Positions 32,341-41,210 of a stretch of 64,000 bases of DNA are shown in pieces (within the stretch, counting starts at the first letter, position 1; each line of letters begins with the position of its first letter). The notes beneath the pieces are model-generated. The model saw nothing but the letters and a program-made list of their open reading frames with translations. It was not told where the DNA came from and did not search any database. This DNA comes from Ruegeria atlantica (GTDB taxonomy: Bacteria; Pseudomonadota; Alphaproteobacteria; Rhodobacterales; Rhodobacteraceae): contig NZ_WQCG01000006.1 in the NCBI RefSeq assembly GCF_013032505.1, forward strand, positions 1 through 64,000, in the 5' to 3' direction. Position numbers and translations under genes: made by a program.

Positions 32341-33948
32341 TTATTCAGCCGGGACCGCGACGGTCAGGCTGGCCTCTTTGGCCGGCGCTTTCCGCACAGT
32401 CATCCACAGGTTGTAGCACATGATCACCGCGCCAGCGACGAACATGACGCCACCCAAAGCACGCACCACGTACATCGGGAACTTGGCAGCCACGGTGTCG
32501 GCGAACGAATTCACCAGGAAGCCGTTTGCATCTACTTCACGCCACATCAGACCTTCCATGATACCGGTGACCCACATCGACGCGGCGTAGAGCACGATGC
32601 CGATTGTGGCGAGCCAGAAGTGCCAGCTGACCATCTGCAGTGAATACAGACGCTCACGTTTCCACAGGACAGGCACAAGGAAGTACAGCGCACCAAAGGT
32701 GATCATGCCGTTCCAGCCCAGCGCCCCGGAGTGCACGTGACCAATGGTCCAGTCGGTATAGTGCGACAGCGAGTTCACGGCACGGATCGACATCATCGGC
32801 CCCTCAAACGTGGACATGCCGTAGAAGCCGACCGAGATCACCATCATCCGGATAACCGGGTCGGTACGCAGCTTGTCCCACGCGCCCGACAGGGTCATCA
32901 GACCGTTGATCATACCACCCCAGGACGGCATCCACAGGATAATCGAGAACACCATGCCCAGCGTCGACGCCCAATCCGGCAGCGCGGTATAATGCAGGTG
33001 GTGCGGACCGGCCCAGATATACAGGAAGATCAGCGCCCAGAAGTGGATGATCGACAGCTTGTAGCTGAATACCGGACGCTCGGCCTGTTTCGGAATGAAG
33101 TAGTACATCATGCCCAGGAAGCCTGCGGTCAGGAAGAAGCCGACGGCGTTGTGGCCGTACCACCACTGGATCATGGCGTCTTGTACGCCCGACCAGACGA
33201 TGACTGACTTCGAACCCCAAACGCTGACCGGGATGGTCATGTTGTTGACCAAGTGCAGCATGGCGACGGTCACGATGAACGCCAGATAGAACCAGTTCGC
33301 CACGTAGATGTGGGGCTCTTTCCGTCTGACGATCGTACCCAGGAATACGGCCAGATAAGCCACCCAGACGATGGTCAGCCACAGGTCAACGTACCATTCG
33401 GGCTCGGCGTATTCCTTAGATTGGGTCCCGCCAAGAACGTAGCCGGTCGCGGCCAGTACGATGAACAGCTGATAGCCCCAGAACACGAACCACGCCAGAT
33501 TGCCGCCCCACAAGCGCGCGGCGCTTGTACGCTGGACCACATAGAAAGACGTCGCGATCAGCGCGTTACCACCAAAGGCAAAAATCACAGCCGAGGTGTG
33601 CAACGGACGCAAACGGCCAAAGTTAAGATAACCCTGCGCCCATTCGAAGTTCAGCGCCGGAAAGGCCAACTGAAAGGCGATGAAGGTACCCGCGATGAAC
33701 CCTACGACACCCCAAAAGGCGGTTGCGATCACGCCATAGCGGATCACGTCATCCATGTACTCGGCCGAACGGTCGACGAGGATATCTGGCTCATCTGTAT
33801 TTCTCAGCGTCCAGATGAACAAACCACCGGCGATCAGCATCACCAGAATTGCATGCACCTGATACGCCAAATCGCGTGCGTAATTGGTTCCGATCGCCGC
33901 GAATATCGCGATCAGACCAAGCACGATCAGCTTGATGTAATTTGACAT
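32341..33948 (-). CDS. ccoN: cbb3-type cytochrome c oxidase subunit I (CcoN)
   Basis: Catalytic haem-copper subunit of the high-affinity oxidase that lets the cell respire at very low oxygen. From [16 protein letters not shown] it has 535 residues and about twelve transmembrane helices, with the haem and CuB histidines in conserved segments such as [27 protein letters not shown] and [17 protein letters not shown] start at the ATG preceded by AAGGGA; in-frame ATG and upstream codons (to about 34080) would add a leader not seen in the family. First gene of ccoNOQP. A perfect FNR site lies about 100 bases upstream, shared with the divergent stress-protein gene. Confidence 0.96.
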   Translation of the reverse strand: MSNYIKLIVLGLIAIFAAIGTNYARDLAYQVHAILVMLIAGGLFIWTLRNTDEPDILVDRSAEYMDDVIRYGVIATAFWGVVGFIAGTFIAFQLAFPALNFEWAQGYLNFGRLRPLHTSAVIFAFGGNALIATSFYVVQRTSAARLWGGNLAWFVFWGYQLFIVLAATGYVLGGTQSKEYAEPEWYVDLWLTIVWVAYLAVFLGTIVRRKEPHIYVANWFYLAFIVTVAMLHLVNNMTIPVSVWGSKSVIVWSGVQDAMIQWWYGHNAVGFFLTAGFLGMMYYFIPKQAERPVFSYKLSIIHFWALIFLYIWAGPHHLHYTALPDWASTLGMVFSIILWMPSWGGMINGLMTLSGAWDKLRTDPVIRMMVISVGFYGMSTFEGPMMSIRAVNSLSHYTDWTIGHVHSGALGWNGMITFGALYFLVPVLWKRERLYSLQMVSWHFWLATIGIVLYAASMWVTGIMEGLMWREVDANGFLVNSFADTVAAKFPMYVVRALGGVMFVAGAVIMCYNLWMTVRKAPAKEASLTVAVPAE

Positions 33949-34041
33949 ATTGCGTCCCTTTGCCATGCCCCGCGCGATTCTTATTTGTCGCGGAACCCTT
34001 TTGACTGGCCGTTGTTTTGTCGGACAGCGGCCAACCTCGCT

Positions 34042-34055
34042 TTGATCTGTATCAA
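34042..34055. promoter_or_regulatory. FNR/FnrL box between ccoN and usp
   Basis: TTGAT-CTGT-ATCAA, a perfect match to the FNR consensus. It lies 94 bases from the ccoN start and 88 bases from the usp start, so one site could activate both at about -41.5 with leaders of 50-60 bases. Confidence 0.85.
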
Positions 34056-34143
34056 GACAATAGCCCGAAATCTGTGACAATCCTAAGCCTTAGACTGAGT
34101 TGCATGGCCGCATGCCACTTAGCCCTGAAGACAAGAGGTCAAA

Positions 34144-34983
34144 ATGGCGTACAAATCTCTTCTCACAGTCGTAACGGACTCGGGACAATCACAATCAGCC
34201 TTGGCGCAAATAGTTGCACTGGCAAATGCACAGGATGCGCACGCCGAAGCACTGTGCCTTGGCGTCGATCGCAGCCAAGCGGGCTATTATTACGCAGGCG
34301 CAAATGCTCTGGTCCTGCAAGAAACGCTGAGCCGTGCCAACGCAGACGCCGACGAACTGCTTACGCAAACTCAGGATTACATGGGCAAATCCGGTATTCG
34401 CTGGTCTGCCGAAAGCGGGGTCGCTCAGATCGCCGATATCGGTCGACACGTGGCGCATCGTGCCCGGTTCTCGGATCTGGTTGTCCTGCCCAAACCTTAT
34501 GGCAAAGACCGCAGCGCCGAGGCCGAACCAATTGTCGAAGCCGCTATGTTCGAGGGTCACGCGCCAATTCTGGTCACACCCGACAATGCAGCGCCGTTTG
34601 AGCGCCCCGGTACTGTGTTGATCGGGTGGAATGAAAGTGTCGAAGCCATGCGCGCCATCCGATGCGCCCTGCCTTTCCTGATACAAGCCGATCTGGTTCG
34701 GATTGTCGTCATCGACCCGCCGCGCCACGGCCCCGACCGCTCTGACCCCGGTGGATTACTGTCGCAGATGTTGGCCCGTCATGGGGCCAAATGTGAGATT
34801 GATGTGCTCAGCAAAACCATGACCCGTGTCTCAGACATCCTGAACAGGCACGCTGCCGACTGCGAGGCGGACATGATCGTTATGGGTGCATATGGCCATT
34901 CAAGGTTCCGCGAAGCCATTCTGGGTGGTGCAACCCGCAACATGCTGGAACAAGCCTCAGTCCCAGTTTTTCTGGCACACTGA
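34144..34983 (+). CDS. Tandem universal stress protein
   Basis: A 279-residue cytosolic protein made of two Usp domains (about 1-140 and 155-279). The second domain has the ATP-binding pattern GAYGHSRFREAILGGATRNM (G-x2-G-x9-G-S/T type); the first has lost it, as is common in tandem Usps. Relatives accompany cbb3 oxidase genes in many alphaproteobacteria and respond to oxygen limitation. It is divergent to ccoN with a shared FNR site and converges on a small membrane-protein gene. The ATG is preceded by AAGAGGTCAAA. Confidence 0.88.
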   Translation: MAYKSLLTVVTDSGQSQSALAQIVALANAQDAHAEALCLGVDRSQAGYYYAGANALVLQETLSRANADADELLTQTQDYMGKSGIRWSAESGVAQIADIGRHVAHRARFSDLVVLPKPYGKDRSAEAEPIVEAAMFEGHAPILVTPDNAAPFERPGTVLIGWNESVEAMRAIRCALPFLIQADLVRIVVIDPPRHGPDRSDPGGLLSQMLARHGAKCEIDVLSKTMTRVSDILNRHAADCEADMIVMGAYGHSRFREAILGGATRNMLEQASVPVFLAH

Positions 34984-35004
34984 CCGGACGTGTTTCCTAT
35001 TCAG

Positions 35005-35028
35005 GGCCATCCGTTTAGACGGATGGCC
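35005..35028. terminator. Hairpin between convergent usp and GlsB-type genes
   Basis: GGCCATCCGT and ACGGATGGCC form a perfect 10-bp stem with a TTAG loop between the two convergent stop codons. There is no long U-tract on either side, so it is a terminator-like structure for both genes. Confidence 0.55.
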
Positions 35029-35282
35029 TAGGCGCGTTTTATGAGACCAATCACAAACAACAGTATGACCGCGCCGATGGTTGCGAAGAGTATTGACGAA
35101 AACACGCCACCGCCAACCGAAAAGCCCAGCGCCGGGAAAATCAGACCTGCAAGAAAGGCGCCCACGATCCCGACTATGATGTTTCCGATCAGGCCGAACC
35201 CGCGGCCTTCCATAATTTTTCCCGAAAGCCACCCGGCGATCGCACCGATGACCAGCATTGCCAAAATGCTACTGAATTCCAT
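35028..35282 (-). CDS. GlsB/YeaQ/YmgE family membrane protein
   Basis: An 84-residue, glycine-rich protein with three predicted transmembrane helices: ILAMLVIGAIAGWLSGKIM, then GLIGNIIVGIVGAFLAGLIF, then SSILFATIGAVILLFVIGLI. This is the pattern of the so-called transglycosylase-associated family, small stress-linked inner-membrane proteins of unclear function. The start follows AGGAGTAAGGC. It converges on usp. Confidence 0.88.
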   Translation of the reverse strand: MEFSSILAMLVIGAIAGWLSGKIMEGRGFGLIGNIIVGIVGAFLAGLIFPALGFSVGGGVFSSILFATIGAVILLFVIGLIKRA

Positions 35283-35346
35283 GCCTTACTCCTGCGTGGT
35301 TCATTCACGGATTCAGTAAATCACGGCTGCAGGCAGCAGGATAGGC

Positions 35347-36087
35347 TTAAATCAGAAAGCCGCCATCCGAGTCGTCGCCGGCCTCGTCCATCAGACGCCG
35401 CATATCGGGGATCGTCACGTGGCGTTTGCCTTCCAGTTCAATAATGCCCTCTTTCTTCAGGGCCGAAATCTGGCGGCTTACGGTTTCAAGTGTCAGTCCC
35501 AGATAATCCGCCATGGCCTCCCGCGTTAACGGAAGATCAAATACGATCGGGCCGGGTTTTGCTTTTGGCACAATCGAAGCGTCGCGCCGTGCAATAATCG
35601 ACAGCAGGCTTGCAATCTTTTCACGCGCCGTCTTACGCCCCAGCACCAGCATCCACTCGCGCGCGGCATCCAGTTCATCCAGCGTCATCTGAAGCAGCCG
35701 GTGCGCAATATGGGGCGTGTCGTTCATCAGTTGTTCGAATGGCTTCTTGCGAAAGCAGCACATGACCAGATCAGTTGTGGCCTGCACATCATAAGGCGCA
35801 GAATCACGGCCCGGCCGGCCTACGAAATCGCTGGGCAGCAACAGGCCAACCATCTGGGTTCGCCCATCTTCCATCGTCTGGGTCAACGAGGCGATTCCCG
35901 ACACGACAGAGCCTACAAAGTTCATCTGATCACCCGACCAGATGACTGTCTGACCAGCTTCGAAGCTACGGTAATACTTAATGCCTTCAAGCTCTTCCAA
36001 CTCATTGGCATCACAATGCGCACAGACGGCGCGATGCCGAATGGGGCATTCGGAACAATTGGTATGATCAATCTGTGCTTTTAGCAT
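35347..36087 (-). CDS. fnrL: FnrL, oxygen-sensing Crp/Fnr-family regulator
   Basis: Oxygen-responsive regulator with a 4Fe-4S cluster. From MLKAQIDHTNC it has 246 residues. The N-terminal cysteines in NCSECPIRHRAVCAHCD are the cluster ligands region; a cyclic-nucleotide-binding-like fold follows; the helix-turn-helix near residues 185-215 reads LTREAMADYLGLTLETVSRQ, with the E-x2-S-R core that recognises TTGAT-N4-ATCAA. A GTG five codons upstream (36102) is an alternative start. An FNR box lies 16-29 bases before the ATG, so the protein probably controls its own gene, most likely negatively at that position. Its expected targets ccoN, ccoG, usp and hemN are all neighbours. Confidence 0.95.
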   Translation of the reverse strand: MLKAQIDHTNCSECPIRHRAVCAHCDANELEELEGIKYYRSFEAGQTVIWSGDQMNFVGSVVSGIASLTQTMEDGRTQMVGLLLPSDFVGRPGRDSAPYDVQATTDLVMCCFRKKPFEQLMNDTPHIAHRLLQMTLDELDAAREWMLVLGRKTAREKIASLLSIIARRDASIVPKAKPGPIVFDLPLTREAMADYLGLTLETVSRQISALKKEGIIELEGKRHVTIPDMRRLMDEAGDDSDGGFLI

Positions 36088-36102
36088 CGTTCGCGCTTTC
36101 AC

Positions 36103-36116
36103 TTGATCTCAGTCAA
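36103..36116. promoter_or_regulatory. FNR/FnrL box between fnrL and hemN
   Basis: TTGAT-CTCA-GTCAA, 9 of 10 consensus positions. It is centred about 42 bases upstream of the hemN ATG and only about 22 bases upstream of the fnrL ATG, which suggests activation of hemN and occlusion of the fnrL promoter. Confidence 0.8.
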
Positions 36117-36151
36117 GGTTTCGTAGACGGCCGTGCCTTAACGGTATCGCT

Positions 36152-37507
36152 ATGATAGTGAAACCGCAATTATCAAAGCTTGGACTATTTGACGCGAAAG
36201 TCCCGCGTTATACAAGCTATCCCACCGCCCCGCATTTCAGCAACGATGTGGGGCCAAGTCTTTTTGGCGACTGGATTTCCGGGATCAAACCAGGCAGTTC
36301 CGTGTCGCTGTACGTCCACGTACCGTTCTGTCGCAGACTGTGCTGGTTCTGCGCCTGTCGCACGCAAGGCACCCAAACCGACAACCCGGTGATCGCCTAT
36401 GTGGATGTCCTGAAGGCCGAGCTGGACCTGCTGGCCGCCCATCTTCCCGAGGGGGTGACTCTGTCGCGCCTGCATTGGGGCGGTGGTACCCCCACCCTGC
36501 TTAACCCCGATCTGATGCGCGATCTGGCGGCCCGAATTCTCGAAGTTGTGCCCTTGGGCCCCGATGCCGAATTCTCGGTCGAAATCGACCCCAATGAGAT
36601 CGATGAAGCCCGTCTGGACGCATTGGCCGAAGCGGGCATGAACCGCGCTTCTGTCGGTGTGCAAGATTTTGACGACGATATCCAGAAAACCATCGGGCGT
36701 ATTCAAAGCTACGACACCACGCGTCAAGCCATCGAAATGATCCGGGCCCGCGGTATCGCAAGCCTGAACGCCGATATTCTTTATGGCCTGCCACATCAGA
36801 CCAAGGCAAAGATGACTGAGAGCGTACAGAAATTGTTGTCGCTCAGCCCGGATCGAGTGGCGCTGTATGGATACGCCCACGTGCCGTGGATGGCCAAGCG
36901 GCAACAGCTGATTCCGACTGACGCCCTGCCCACACCCGAGGACCGCCTGGACTTGTTCGATACGGCCCGGCGCCTTTTCTTGTGGGACAATTACGCCGAG
37001 ATCGGGATTGACCACTTTGCCACGCAAGATGACGGTCTGACCCACGCACTGAACGCAGGAAGGCTCAAGCGCAACTTTCAGGGCTACACTGACGATCAAT
37101 CTGACGTTCTGATCGGTATCGGGGCCAGTTCAATATCGCGGTTCCCGCAAGGCTACGCCCAGAACGCACCGGCCACATCGGCGCACACCAAGGCGATCCG
37201 CGAAGGTCGGTTCTCAATATCGCGCGGGCACTTGTTCAAAGGTGAAGACGTCCTGCGCGCGCGGTTGATCGAAGCGTTGATGTGCGACTTCCGCATTAGC
37301 ACGGCCGAGATTCTGCGCGACCACGACATCACCGCCACCGAATTGCAGGGCATGTATGAGGCCGCTGACGCAACCTTCGACGGCTTACTGAACGTTTCGG
37401 AAGACGGTCTGTTCATCCCGCTCGAGGCGCGCGCACTGACAAGAATGATCGCACGCAGTTTTGACGCATATGACCTGAGCAAGGCGGGACACAGTTCGGC
37501 GATCTGA
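36152..37507 (+). CDS. hemN: Oxygen-independent coproporphyrinogen III dehydrogenase
   Basis: Radical-SAM enzyme that decarboxylates coproporphyrinogen III to protoporphyrinogen IX without oxygen, supplying haem for the cbb3 oxidase. The 451 residues include the N-terminal VPRYTSYPTAPHF, the radical-SAM cluster CRRLCWFCAC (about residues 62-71, Cys-x3-Cys-x2-Cys) and GGGTPTLL (SAM-binding GGT). The length matches true HemN rather than the shorter HemW. No Shine-Dalgarno sequence is visible before the ATG, and the FNR box at -42 predicts a start of transcription at or next to the ATG, so the mRNA may be leaderless. Confidence 0.95.
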   Translation: MIVKPQLSKLGLFDAKVPRYTSYPTAPHFSNDVGPSLFGDWISGIKPGSSVSLYVHVPFCRRLCWFCACRTQGTQTDNPVIAYVDVLKAELDLLAAHLPEGVTLSRLHWGGGTPTLLNPDLMRDLAARILEVVPLGPDAEFSVEIDPNEIDEARLDALAEAGMNRASVGVQDFDDDIQKTIGRIQSYDTTRQAIEMIRARGIASLNADILYGLPHQTKAKMTESVQKLLSLSPDRVALYGYAHVPWMAKRQQLIPTDALPTPEDRLDLFDTARRLFLWDNYAEIGIDHFATQDDGLTHALNAGRLKRNFQGYTDDQSDVLIGIGASSISRFPQGYAQNAPATSAHTKAIREGRFSISRGHLFKGEDVLRARLIEALMCDFRISTAEILRDHDITATELQGMYEAADATFDGLLNVSEDGLFIPLEARALTRMIARSFDAYDLSKAGHSSAI

Positions 37508-37559
37508 CGCTTCGACAGGACAGGACTTGACGTGAAGGGTAGGTTTTCCCCACACTCAA

Positions 37560-37581
37560 CGGGCGGGTGGTAATCCGCCCG
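37560..37581 (+). terminator. Hairpin after hemN
   Basis: CGGGCGG and CCGCCCG form a 7-bp GC stem with an 8-base loop, 53 bases after the hemN stop. There is no U-tract, so termination is uncertain. The remaining part of the hemN to EF-G-like gap shows nothing more. Confidence 0.35.
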
Positions 37582-37683
37582 CGCCTGAGGCAGGCAGAAT
37601 ATCAGACAGTCCGTGCCGGCGCATTCGCGTTCGACAACCCTTTTCGTGCAGCCGTTCTGCAACTTGAAAGAGGGACAGCATCC

Positions 37684-39612
37684 ATGCGCGTTTTTACCGT
37701 CCTCGGCCCCAGCCAATCGGGCAAAACATCTCTGGTCGAGGCCATCAGCCGCCTTGATGGCCGGCCAACCACATTCGACGTATCCGGAACCGTGCATTTG
37801 CACGGTTTTTCTTATTTGGGCGAACCCTGGTGTGCCATCGACGTGGATGGCGGCGGCGACACGCTGGCTTATGTCGGACCGGCTATGGCAATCTCTGACG
37901 CCGCTGTCGTGGTGGTACCGCCTGATCCTGATGCTGCCGTTCTTTGCGCCCCTTATCTGCGGCTGGTGGAAGAGGCAGGCATCCCCTGCTTTCTGTTCAT
38001 CAACCGCATGGACAGCCCCAATGGCCGCATCCGTGACATCATCGCCGCCCTGCAAACCTATTGCACGCACCACATCGCCCTGCGGCAGGTTCCGATCCGC
38101 GATGGTGAGGCAATCGTCGGCGCAGTCGATCTGATTTCGGAACGGGCATGGAAGTATCAGGAGGGGCAACCCTCGGCCCTGATCGAACTTCCCCAGTCCG
38201 TCGAAGACCGGGAACAAGAAGCCCGGACCGAATTGCTGGAGACGCTTTCGGATTTTGATGATCACCTGCTGGAACAACTGATCGAGGACAAGCAGCCACC
38301 CAGCGAGGAGATCTTCGATTTGGCCGCGCAAGTCCTGCAGAACCACCAGTTAATCCCGGCCTGTCTTGGATCGGCAAGCCACGGAAACGGGCTAACACGT
38401 TTGATGAAGGCACTGCGCCACGAAGCCCCCGAATTCGATATCGCTGCCGGGCGGGACGAAGCCGCCGAAGACGCACGTGCCATTGCCGGATTCGCGGATG
38501 TCAAAAAGCATATCGGAAAGATCATCGTCCTGCGCGGTCTTGGCAAAGGCGTCAAAGCGCATGAAGCCCTAGGCGGGGAAACGGTTGGTAACCTGACGAC
38601 ACTGGATGCCAAGACCCAAATCCCGGAACTGGAAGCTGGACAAATAGGGCTGGCCGTCAAATCCGATCACCTAAACCCCGGAAACGTTTATGACAGCGCC
38701 GAAGCGACTGCGTTGCCCGAATGGGCGTCCTCGCACCCAGCAGCCCATCGACAGGTTGTTTCCCCAGCCCATGAGCGCGACGATGTACGTCTGTCCAACG
38801 CGTTGTCTCGTCTGGTCGAAATCGACCCCGGTTTACATCTGGAACACGACGAACTAAGCGGCCACGCCGTTTTGGGTTCCCAAGGACCACAACATATGCG
38901 CCGCGTCAGCGCCAAACTGGCCGAAGACTTCGGGATCGAGATCGAGACAGAAGCCGTCGAAACAGCCTATCGCGAGACTATCCGCGCACCCTTCGAGCAT
39001 CGCCATCGCCACCGCAAGCAATCCGGCGGCGCGGGTCAGTTTGCCGATGTGGTGATCTCGATCGCACCCGCACCGCGCGGGGCCGGGTTCGAATTCAATG
39101 AAATCGTCAAAGGGGGCGCTGTACCCAAAAACTATATCCCGTCGGTCGAACACGGTGCCAAGGATGCGTTGGCCCAGGGACCCGAAGGGTTCCCGGTTGT
39201 GGATGTCAAAGTCACCCTAAGCGACGGCAAGCACCATAACGTTGACAGTTCAGACTATGCGTTCCGCACGGCGGGCAAGAATGCTGTGCGAGAGGCGTTG
39301 CCGCAGGCAAAGCCGGTGGTTCTGCAACCCATACTCAACGCCGAAATCCACCTACCCTCGGATTTCGTGGGCGATCTGGTGCCGACAATCAGTTCGCTGC
39401 AGGGGCAGGTGTTGGGTTTTGAAGGCAATCCGAACGCCTCGGGCTGGGAGATATTCAACGCCCAGCTTCCGGCCGTGGCCGAGGACGAGTTGCACCGCAC
39501 CCTAGCCAGCGCTACGCGCGGTACCGGTTGGGTTAAACTGCAATTCGATCACTACGAAGAGCTTCGCGGACCAGTTCCAAAATCCGCCTCTCGTGAAAAA
39601 GCCAGCGCTTGA
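37684..39612 (+). CDS. Elongation factor G-like protein with degenerate GTPase site
   Basis: An EF-G paralogue of 642 residues from MRVFTVLGPSQSGKTS; the ATG has AGAGGGA upstream, and an open extension further upstream is not part of the family. The P-loop GPSQSGKTS (8-16) is intact, but the switch I RGITI is absent, the G3 motif reads DVDGGGD (53-59) where EF-G has DTPGHVD, so the catalytic His is Gly, and G4 is NRMD (107-110). Domains II-V are retained, including AYRETIRAPFEHRHRHRKQS and HNVDSSDYAFRTAG. Similar EF-G-like proteins of unclear role occur in alphaproteobacteria and actinobacteria. It probably binds the ribosome, with slow or no GTP hydrolysis. Located after hemN and convergent with yejF. 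Confidence 0.88.
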   Translation: MRVFTVLGPSQSGKTSLVEAISRLDGRPTTFDVSGTVHLHGFSYLGEPWCAIDVDGGGDTLAYVGPAMAISDAAVVVVPPDPDAAVLCAPYLRLVEEAGIPCFLFINRMDSPNGRIRDIIAALQTYCTHHIALRQVPIRDGEAIVGAVDLISERAWKYQEGQPSALIELPQSVEDREQEARTELLETLSDFDDHLLEQLIEDKQPPSEEIFDLAAQVLQNHQLIPACLGSASHGNGLTRLMKALRHEAPEFDIAAGRDEAAEDARAIAGFADVKKHIGKIIVLRGLGKGVKAHEALGGETVGNLTTLDAKTQIPELEAGQIGLAVKSDHLNPGNVYDSAEATALPEWASSHPAAHRQVVSPAHERDDVRLSNALSRLVEIDPGLHLEHDELSGHAVLGSQGPQHMRRVSAKLAEDFGIEIETEAVETAYRETIRAPFEHRHRHRKQSGGAGQFADVVISIAPAPRGAGFEFNEIVKGGAVPKNYIPSVEHGAKDALAQGPEGFPVVDVKVTLSDGKHHNVDSSDYAFRTAGKNAVREALPQAKPVVLQPILNAEIHLPSDFVGDLVPTISSLQGQVLGFEGNPNASGWEIFNAQLPAVAEDELHRTLASATRGTGWVKLQFDHYEELRGPVPKSASREKASA

Positions 39613-39620
39613 AACTTTGA

Positions 39621-39642
39621 GGCGGGCTGTCTTCAGCCCGCC
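39621..39642. terminator. Hairpin between convergent EF-G-like gene and yejF
   Basis: GGCGGGCTG and CAGCCCGCC form a 9-bp stem with a 4-base loop, overlapping the yejF stop codon. U-tracts are weak on both strands. Probably a shared terminator. Confidence 0.5.
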
Positions 39643-41210
39643 GCCGCAATCAGCTCGCGGGTGTAATCCGTCTGCGCGTTTTCAAACAGGTCATCGGCCG
39701 ATCCCATTTCGATCACGTCACCATTTCGCATGACGATCACGTTGTGCGACATGGCGCGCACGACTTTCAGATCGTGGCTGATGAACAGATAAGCCAGCCC
39801 GTATTTCCGCTGAAGATCGCGCAGCAGATCGACGATCTGCACCTGCACCGTCATATCCAGGGCACTGGTCGGTTCATCCAGAACCAACAGCTTGGGCCTG
39901 AGGATCATAGCGCGCGCAATTGCGATACGCTGTCGTTGCCCGCCTGAGAATTCGTGTGGGTAACGGTCCATCGCGGCTGGGTCCAAGCCCACCTCAATCA
40001 TCACTTCGGACACCAGCTCGCGTGGCGAGCGATGCGGATCGACTTTGTGGATCGCCAACCCTTCGGCAATGATCTGCTGGCAGGTCATCCGCGGGCTGAG
40101 GCTGCCGAACGGATCCTGAAACACGATCTGCATGTCCTTGCGCAGCCGCCGCAACTCTCGCGTCGACCATCTGCGCACGTCCTGATCGCGGAACGTTATC
40201 CCACCTTCAGACGCAATTAATCGCATGATCGCCAGCGCCAGCGTTGTCTTACCCGATCCACTTTCGCCCACAATACCCAGGGTTTCACCGGCGCGTACAC
40301 TGAGCGTGGCATCATTCACGGCCTTCACATGGCCAACTGTACGCTTCAGGAAGCCGCGCTGAATCGGAAACCAGACTTTCAGATGATCGGTGCGCGCAAC
40401 CTCTTCGGCATCGGGCGCTACGGGATCGGGATGACCAGAAGGTTCCGCCGCCAGCAGCTTACGAGTGTAAGGGTGTTGCGGGTTGTCAAAAATCTCGAGC
40501 GTTGCACCCGACTCGACAATCTCGCCGTCCTTCATAACGCAAACGCGGTCCGCGATGCGGCGCACGATCCCCAGATCGTGTGTGATGAACAGCATCCCCA
40601 TGTTCTCGGACTTCTGAAGCTCGGCCAGAAGTTCGAGGATCTGCGCCTGAATGGTAACATCCAGTGCTGTCGTCGGCTCATCCGCGATCAGGATATCGGG
40701 CTTGTTGGCAAGCGCCAGGGCGATCATGACGCGCTGGCGCTGCCCGCCTGACAACTGGTGCGGATAGCTGTCTAAACGTTCCTCGGGGTCGCGAATCCCA
40801 ACCTTCGTCAGCAACTCGACAATCCGGTCGCGCGCCGCGTCGCCGGTCAAACCCTGGTGCAGGGCCAGCGACTCCGCCATCTGTTTCTGGATCGTGTGCA
40901 GCGGATTAAGCGAGGTCATCGGCTCCTGAAAGATGAAACTGATGTCGTTGCCGCGCACATCCATGAGCCGCTGCTCGGATGCGCCGATCATCTCTTGCCC
41001 ATCATAAGTGACCGAGCCTTCGACTATTGCGCTTTCACCCAGCAAAGACACGGTCGACAGTGCAGTAACCGATTTACCTGACCCGGATTCGCCTACCAGA
41101 GCAACCGTTTCACCCCGGTCCACGGTAAAGGACACACCTTTAACCGCAGCGCTCACCTGCCCGTCCTGCCGGAACGAGACCTTGAGGTTGTTCACATCCA
41201 GCAGGCTCAT
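39633..41210 (-). CDS. yejF: Peptide ABC transporter ATPase YejF (two nucleotide-binding domains)
   Basis: A 525-residue fused ATPase with two complete ABC domains. Each has a Walker A motif (GESGSGKS near residue 39, GESGSGKTT near 315), an [16 protein letters not shown] signature and Walker B ([24 protein letters not shown]). In E. coli, YejABEF imports oligopeptides and microcin C. It overlaps yejE by 4 bases and closes the yejABEF operon. Confidence 0.95.
   Translation of the reverse strand: MSLLDVNNLKVSFRQDGQVSAAVKGVSFTVDRGETVALVGESGSGKSVTALSTVSLLGESAIVEGSVTYDGQEMIGASEQRLMDVRGNDISFIFQEPMTSLNPLHTIQKQMAESLALHQGLTGDAARDRIVELLTKVGIRDPEERLDSYPHQLSGGQRQRVMIALALANKPDILIADEPTTALDVTIQAQILELLAELQKSENMGMLFITHDLGIVRRIADRVCVMKDGEIVESGATLEIFDNPQHPYTRKLLAAEPSGHPDPVAPDAEEVARTDHLKVWFPIQRGFLKRTVGHVKAVNDATLSVRAGETLGIVGESGSGKTTLALAIMRLIASEGGITFRDQDVRRWSTRELRRLRKDMQIVFQDPFGSLSPRMTCQQIIAEGLAIHKVDPHRSPRELVSEVMIEVGLDPAAMDRYPHEFSGGQRQRIAIARAMILRPKLLVLDEPTSALDMTVQVQIVDLLRDLQRKYGLAYLFISHDLKVVRAMSHNVIVMRNGDVIEMGSADDLFENAQTDYTRELIAAAG

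Noticed and set aside
37153..38346. Open frame of about 400 codons antisense to hemN and the EF-G-like gene
   Set aside because: It crosses the intergenic gap and two real genes, has no motif, and its composition is that of a reverse frame.
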